Part shown: piece by piece, positions 59,323 through 64,000 of the stretch | How positions within the stretch are numbered: position 1 is the first letter of the stretch | How the letters are laid out: each line of letters opens with the position of its first letter | Origin: Flavobacterium akiainvivens | Lineage (GTDB): Bacteria; Bacteroidota; Bacteroidia; Flavobacteriales; Flavobacteriaceae | Assembly (NCBI RefSeq): GCF_001278115.1 | Contig: NZ_LIYD01000005.1 | Location: 643,197 to 707,196 of the forward strand | Direction of reading: 5' to 3' | Length of the DNA stretch: 64,000 bases | The notes under the pieces: model-generated | Databases searched by the model: none | What the model was told of the DNA's origin: nothing | The model's input: only the letters and a program-made list of their open reading frames with translations | Made by a program: the position numbers and the translations under genes

Positions 59323-61725
59323 CTAATAAAGCTCAGGGAACTCTTCAGGTTTAGCCTCATACATTATGCTGTATACCTTTTCAAAAATATCTTCTACTGA
59401 TGGTTTACTAAAGTAATCGCCATCAGTACCATAAGCAGGACGGTGTTCTTTAGCAGCAAGTGTTTCAGGCTTGCTGTCAAGATATTTGTATGCACCCTGA
59501 ACATCTATCACTTGTTGCAGTATGTATGCCGATGCCCCGCCGGGAACATCTTCATCAATAACCAGTAACCTGTTTGTCTTAGCCACACTTTTTGCAATAT
59601 CATGATTAATGTCAAATGGCAGTAGCGATTGTATGTCTATAATTTCGGCGTCAATACCCACCTCAAGCAATTCTTTAGCGGCTTGTTCCACAAGACGTAG
59701 GGTAGAGCCGTATGAAACAAGGGTAATATCCTTTCCTTCTTTAAGGGTTTCTGTAACACCAATAGGAGTTTTAAATTCGCCCAGGTTGGCCGGCATTTTT
59801 TCTTTAAGTCGATAACCGTTAAGACATTCTACTACCAGTGCAGGCTCATCGCTTTCCATAAGGGTGTTGTAAAAACCTGCTGCCTTGGTCATATTTCTTG
59901 GTACCAATACATTAATACCGCGCAGGGCATTTATAATCATCCCCATAGGCGAGCCAGAGTGCCATATGCCTTCAAGCCTGTGTCCACGCGTGCGAATGAT
60001 AAGCGGCGCTTTTTGCCTGCCTGCTGTACGGTAATGCAGGGTTGCAAGGTCATCGCTCATTATCTGCAATGCATATAGCAGGTAATCAAGATATTGAATT
60101 TCTGCAATAGGGCGCAGGCCACGCATGGCCATGCCAATACCCTGTCCTAAAATAGTAGCTTCACGGATACCGGCATCGCACACACGGAAATCGCCGTATT
60201 TTTCCTGCATACCCTCAAGGCCCTGGTTAACATCGCCTATATTGCCGCAATCTTCGCCAAAAACAAGTGCTTCAGGATATTTGGTAAACAGAGCATCAAA
60301 GTTATTACGCATTACCATACGGCCATCTGCGTCCTCTGTGCTTTCGTTGTACTGAGGGGCAACTTCCTGTATATTAAAAATATTCCTGTCGCTTTGAGAG
60401 TGCAGGTGTGAGCTATATTTAGGCTGAATATCTTCGGTATAGTTTTTGATCCATGCACTAAGGGCATGCCTGCCACTTTCTTTAATAACAAGGCGCAACA
60501 CCTTGCGTGCAGCTATAAGCAGGTCTTTGCGTTGCGGCTCTTTTAAACCTGATAGTTCGGCTACATACTTTTCAATAAACACACCATTATCACTAGCAGA
60601 AGCAATGTTTTTAAGTAGCGCTGTAAGCTCATCGCGTTCAGCCTTAATAGGGTTAAGATACGCGTTCCACGCATTTTTCTTACCTTCAAGTACATCAGCT
60701 TTTGCCTGCTTGTCAATGGCATCAATTTCTTCCTGTGTAGCCAAATTGTTTTCTATAACCCATTTACGCATTTGGGTAATACAGTCAAATTCAGCCTCCC
60801 AGGCAAGGCGGTCGGCATTTTTATAGCGCTCGTGTGATCCTGAAGTAGAGTGGCCCTGTGGCTGTGTAAGCTGGTATATATGCATTAGTACCGGTACGTG
60901 TTCTTCGCGGGCTATTTTAGAGGCTTTTTCATAAGCAGCAACAAGTTCCGGGTAGTCCCATCCTTTTACGCGTATTATTTCATAACCATTGCTATTCTCA
61001 TCGCGCTGGAAACCTTTAAGTATTTCGCTTATATTTTCTTTGGTAGTCTGGTAGCGCGCGTGTACAGAGATACCGTAATCGTCATCCCAAACGCTCATTA
61101 CCATAGGCACCTGTAGTACACCGGCGGCATTTATGGTTTCAAAGAATAAGCCTTCGCTGGTGCTGGCATTGCCAATGGTACCCCAGGCTACCTCGTTACC
61201 ATTTTCAGAGAAGTTTGTGGTATCTATACCACGCACATTCCTATATATTTTGCTTGCCTGTGCCAAGCCCAAGAGGCGGGGCATTTGCCCGGCAGTAGGC
61301 GATATATCTGAACTTGAATTTTTTTGTTGTGTAAGGTTTTTCCATTTGCCGTTTTCGTCAAGGCTGTGTGTGGCAAAATGCCCACCCATTTGTCGGCCTG
61401 CACTCATCGGGTCGTGCTCTAATGATGCATGCCCGTATAACCCTGCAAAGAATTGCTCAATGGATAACTCGCCAATGGCCATCATAAAGGTTTGGTCACG
61501 ATAATAACCCGACCGAAAATCACCGTTTTTAAACGCTTTAGCCATAGCCAACTGTGGTACTTCTTTACCATCGCCAAAAATACCAAACTTGGCTTTACCT
61601 GTAAGCACTTCGCGACGGCCTAAAAGGCTGCATTCGCGGCTTGTTATGGCAATTTTATAATCGTTAAGTACCTGGGCTTTAAAATCTGTAAAAGACAGGG
61701 CCTGTTTTATTTCTGTACTTGTCAT
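59323..61725 (-). CDS. fused alpha/beta E1 component of a 2-oxoacid dehydrogenase (branched-chain type)
   Basis: 800 residues. The alpha half (1-430) contains RREVLTGKAKFGIFGDGKEV, DPMSAGRQMGGHF, the thiamine diphosphate region AWGTIGNASTSEGLFFETIN with VWDDDYGISVHARYQTT. The beta half (about 470-800) has FGEDCGNIGDVNQGLEGMQE, VCDAGIREATILGQGIGMAM, IRTRGHRLEGIWHSGSPMG and LLVIDEDVPGGASAYILQQV. It decarboxylates branched-chain 2-oxo acids and passes acyl groups to a lipoyl E2, which is not in the window. Single-chain fusion is usual in Bacteroidota. A TAAATTTG box at 61749-61756 on the minus strand could be its -7 element. Confidence 0.9.
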   Translation of the reverse strand: MTSTEIKQALSFTDFKAQVLNDYKIAITSRECSLLGRREVLTGKAKFGIFGDGKEVPQLAMAKAFKNGDFRSGYYRDQTFMMAIGELSIEQFFAGLYGHASLEHDPMSAGRQMGGHFATHSLDENGKWKNLTQQKNSSSDISPTAGQMPRLLGLAQASKIYRNVRGIDTTNFSENGNEVAWGTIGNASTSEGLFFETINAAGVLQVPMVMSVWDDDYGISVHARYQTTKENISEILKGFQRDENSNGYEIIRVKGWDYPELVAAYEKASKIAREEHVPVLMHIYQLTQPQGHSTSGSHERYKNADRLAWEAEFDCITQMRKWVIENNLATQEEIDAIDKQAKADVLEGKKNAWNAYLNPIKAERDELTALLKNIASASDNGVFIEKYVAELSGLKEPQRKDLLIAARKVLRLVIKESGRHALSAWIKNYTEDIQPKYSSHLHSQSDRNIFNIQEVAPQYNESTEDADGRMVMRNNFDALFTKYPEALVFGEDCGNIGDVNQGLEGMQEKYGDFRVCDAGIREATILGQGIGMAMRGLRPIAEIQYLDYLLYALQIMSDDLATLHYRTAGRQKAPLIIRTRGHRLEGIWHSGSPMGMIINALRGINVLVPRNMTKAAGFYNTLMESDEPALVVECLNGYRLKEKMPANLGEFKTPIGVTETLKEGKDITLVSYGSTLRLVEQAAKELLEVGIDAEIIDIQSLLPFDINHDIAKSVAKTNRLLVIDEDVPGGASAYILQQVIDVQGAYKYLDSKPETLAAKEHRPAYGTDGDYFSKPSVEDIFEKVYSIMYEAKPEEFPELY

Positions 61726-61748
61726 AAGCTAAGTGTGTTGTGTAAATA

Positions 61749-61756
61749 CAAATTTA
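61749..61756 (-). promoter_or_regulatory. candidate -7 box of the E1 dehydrogenase gene
   Basis: TAAATTTG on the minus strand, 23 nt before the ATG at 61725. No good TTG upstream at 17-23 nt. The 273-bp gap 61726-61998 shows no gene. Confidence 0.35.
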
Positions 61757-61998
61757 AACAAAACTGCGACATATCATAATATCATGACGTAAATTTAAAT
61801 TGCATTTTTATCAGCAAAATAAAATTTAGCCTATATCTATGTAAAATATGATTAACGATTGTGTTGAAAAAATGCGTTTTGTGTATTTTTTATTCAAAAT
61901 TTTTAATTTGACAACGGTCCGGCAGATATGTGCAGAACAGGCATAAATTATATGAGGGTTTTAAAGCCTAAATAAAATATTTGACGATTGGTCTATAA

Positions 61999-64000
61999 TT
62001 AAAACCACCTCCTGGTAAACAATCCTAATAGTGTACTCGGGGCAATGGTTACTACAAACCTTATTTTTTCGCTGTAATTGCCATTACCCGGTTCAAATCC
62101 GTTACTTGAATATACAGGGAAGTAAAGCTCAAAATAATCTGTGACCAGATTGAGTCGTATACCACTGTCATAAACAAACTTTGTGCCTTCATATTTGTTG
62201 CTTAACAGGCCTGCATCGCCATAAAGCTCAATCCAGTTCCATACATTAAAACTGGTGTTTATAGTGGTCATCCACTGGTTGGCAAAGCGGGTATCAAGCT
62301 TAGATTTAAAACCGCCTTCGGCCATAATAAATTGTTGGCTGAATAAACCTGTTTCTTCACTACGCCCATAGTAATTATAGTCGAAAAGATAGTCAGTAGG
62401 ACGGTCAAGGCCGAAACTAAAAAACTCAGACTGCGTGCTGCGGTACATAAACATACCGGCAAATACACGTATGTTTACCTGCCTGTTATCATTAAACAGT
62501 CGGCGAAACTGAAATTCGCCCGATAGTTTACCAAAAGCATTGGCTATTTGTACATCGCTGTAAAAATTATAATGCTTTGTAATTTCTGAATCTGATTTGG
62601 CATAGCGGGCATTGAATACGGAATAGCTTTCGTTTTGTTGTTGCGTAGCTACAAACGCCGATTTTTCTCGCTCTACCATTATTTGACGTAGCGTTACGGT
62701 TTCACGTTTGTTTTTGCGTAGGTTTTCATCACGGAAACGGAACTGTACTGATGGCACAAACTTGCGATAGCTGGCATCTGGCGTATAATGATAAGTAGAA
62801 CCAGAAAGATAATACCTGATGTTAAAAGGCCCCTCTTCATTATCGCGAAGGTATTGGTTATACATTAATGAAAAACCACCTATTAGCTCACCGGTATTCA
62901 TGGAATAGGTAGGAGTTACCTCATATATAAAAGGTTTTTCGAGCATTGACTTATTATGGAATCTTATACCTTGGGAAAATCCATCATAGAGATTATAAAT
63001 AAAATTGGGCACATAAAACATTTGGTTGTATGCCGGGTTTTCTAAATCCTGAAAGAATGTGAGTTTTACCGGCCTGTTGTTTGGAAAGAACTTATCAATC
63101 CGGTAATAATTGTTGCGCTGGTTGTATTCCGGTACTATATTTTCATGGTTCAATACAAGTTTAGTGGCATTAAGGCGTGGCAGGTTTACAACGGTGTCTT
63201 TCTCAAACCCATCTATCCAGTATTTAAATACAGTTCCTGACTTATTTATACCGTAAAGCGGAATAGGAGCTTTAGTACCTGTTACGTTTTTGATTTCTAC
63301 AGTAAGTGAATCCGTATCTTCTTTTATAGTACCAAAACGATAGTCTATTAAATCCCGGGAGTTTACCGTTGAATTAAAGAACCAGCTTACATCTTTATGG
63401 GTTTTTGATTGTAGTATGTTTTGCAGGTCCTGACGGTTTGTTTGGTTTTGAGATGTATTTAGGCTATAAAATTCGCGAAGTGACTGTAATCCGGTATCAT
63501 TGCCTAAGTATTCATTAAGATAATTGTAGCTTATACCTGCTTTGTATTTTCCGGCTATCTGTTCATTAAATTTTATGAAAGTGCTTTTTGGATTGCCAAT
63601 GGGCTGGTCGCTATTTCGGCGTGCCATAAGCAATGCAAAATTGTTATATTGCTCGTTAAACGGTATTTCAAACAGGTGGTGGCTTTTTAGTAACCACCAG
63701 TAACCAAGGGCGCCCATCATTTTTTGTTCAGGATAGTACTGTTTGATATAATTTATCATAAGCTGTACCTGTATCGCATCATATACCCAGTTGTCTTTTC
63801 GTGGATCAAGTTTCAGGGTATTTTTAAGGTAGGCATTTAAGTAGGTTTTCAGGAAACGTACCTCATACATAAACGAGTCAGGAAATGGGCTAATAAAGGC
63901 TGGGAGTTGATTAAGGCCATATACGGGATTACGTTCATAATCAGCCTGCGTAACCATTATTTTTCCAAGAGGGTAGGTGCCCAGGTTTTCTGAAACGAAA
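61999..64000 (-). CDS. large M1-peptidase-like/outer membrane protein, C-terminal part (5' cut)
   Basis: The frame is open through the right edge (the codons before the ATG at 63957 continue FVSENLGTYPLGKI), so the start is outside. About 667 residues are visible. Early residues (YERNPVYGLNQLPAFISPFP, YEVRFLKTYLNAYLKNTLK, MMGALGYWWLLKSHHLFEIP) are helical, as in the C-terminal helical part of gluzincin peptidases; TVNSRDLIDYRFG and a beta domain follow. The last 350 residues look like outer-membrane barrel strands (YYLSGSTYHYTPDASYR, FRRLFNDNRQVNIRVFAGMF) ending in FTRRWF. The catalytic HExxH would be upstream. The assignment is by resemblance only. Confidence 0.6.
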   Translation of the reverse strand, partial: FVSENLGTYPLGKIMVTQADYERNPVYGLNQLPAFISPFPDSFMYEVRFLKTYLNAYLKNTLKLDPRKDNWVYDAIQVQLMINYIKQYYPEQKMMGALGYWWLLKSHHLFEIPFNEQYNNFALLMARRNSDQPIGNPKSTFIKFNEQIAGKYKAGISYNYLNEYLGNDTGLQSLREFYSLNTSQNQTNRQDLQNILQSKTHKDVSWFFNSTVNSRDLIDYRFGTIKEDTDSLTVEIKNVTGTKAPIPLYGINKSGTVFKYWIDGFEKDTVVNLPRLNATKLVLNHENIVPEYNQRNNYYRIDKFFPNNRPVKLTFFQDLENPAYNQMFYVPNFIYNLYDGFSQGIRFHNKSMLEKPFIYEVTPTYSMNTGELIGGFSLMYNQYLRDNEEGPFNIRYYLSGSTYHYTPDASYRKFVPSVQFRFRDENLRKNKRETVTLRQIMVEREKSAFVATQQQNESYSVFNARYAKSDSEITKHYNFYSDVQIANAFGKLSGEFQFRRLFNDNRQVNIRVFAGMFMYRSTQSEFFSFGLDRPTDYLFDYNYYGRSEETGLFSQQFIMAEGGFKSKLDTRFANQWMTTINTSFNVWNWIELYGDAGLLSNKYEGTKFVYDSGIRLNLVTDYFELYFPVYSSNGFEPGNGNYSEKIRFVVTIAPSTLLGLFTRRWF

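Overview
The window looks like a chromosomal segment of a member of the Bacteroidota, most likely Flavobacteriaceae. The signs are a PorX regulator of type IX secretion, proteins with type A and type B T9SS sorting domains, a TonB-dependent receptor, tandem M56/BlaR1-like peptidases, promoter boxes of the TAnnTTTG type and few strong Shine-Dalgarno sequences. There is no rRNA, no CRISPR array, no recognisable insertion sequence and no prophage. One tRNA-Arg(ACG) is present. Both edges cut a gene: a topoisomerase IV subunit A at the left and a large peptidase/outer-membrane-like protein at the right.

Layout. 0-8.7 kb: end of parC, then a seven-gene minus-strand operon (methyltransferase, ZIP transporter, murQ, small membrane protein, DinB-like protein, lipoprotein, TerC) and a 23S-type rRNA methyltransferase. 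8.8-11.4 kb: two paralogous outer-membrane barrels and a sterol-desaturase-like enzyme. 11.5-13.5 kb: a strikingly AT-rich islet with a PP2C phosphatase, a helical protein and a Ser/Thr kinase. 13.5-16.9 kb: alanine dehydrogenase, tsaE, porX. 17-27 kb: TPR protein, UvrD/PcrA helicase and two large T9SS-exported proteins. 27.3-40.8 kb: a zinc alcohol dehydrogenase, then a 13-gene operon for a Tat-exported molybdenum hydroxylase (iron-sulfur subunit, dihaem cytochrome c, large subunit), its maturation factor XdhC and molybdenum cofactor synthesis, facing a cysteine desulfurase. 40.8-52.7 kb: TonB receptor and two AraC-family regulators among NAD(P)-dependent alcohol, aldehyde and aldo/keto oxidoreductases. 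53-64 kb: tRNA-Arg, apt, a blaI-blaR1-blaR1 operon, a DUF1684 protein, a fused alpha/beta E1 dehydrogenase and the cut peptidase-like gene.

The best new signal is regulatory. Four copies of a GTAAT-N16-GTAAT motif (period exactly 21 bp, the usual spacing of AraC-family half-sites) lie upstream of the alcohol dehydrogenase at 27.3 kb, the molybdenum hydroxylase operon at 28.5 kb and, twice, the aldo/keto reductase at 44.6 kb that is divergent from an araC-type gene. At three promoters the distance from the motif to a -7-like box is identical. This suggests one AraC regulator controls an alcohol/aldehyde oxidation regulon spread over 17 kb. Other notable points are an in-frame TAA between the kinase and a downstream coding stretch without a normal start codon, a 49-bp identical dispersed repeat, and a BlaI-type operator placed inside a well-formed promoter.
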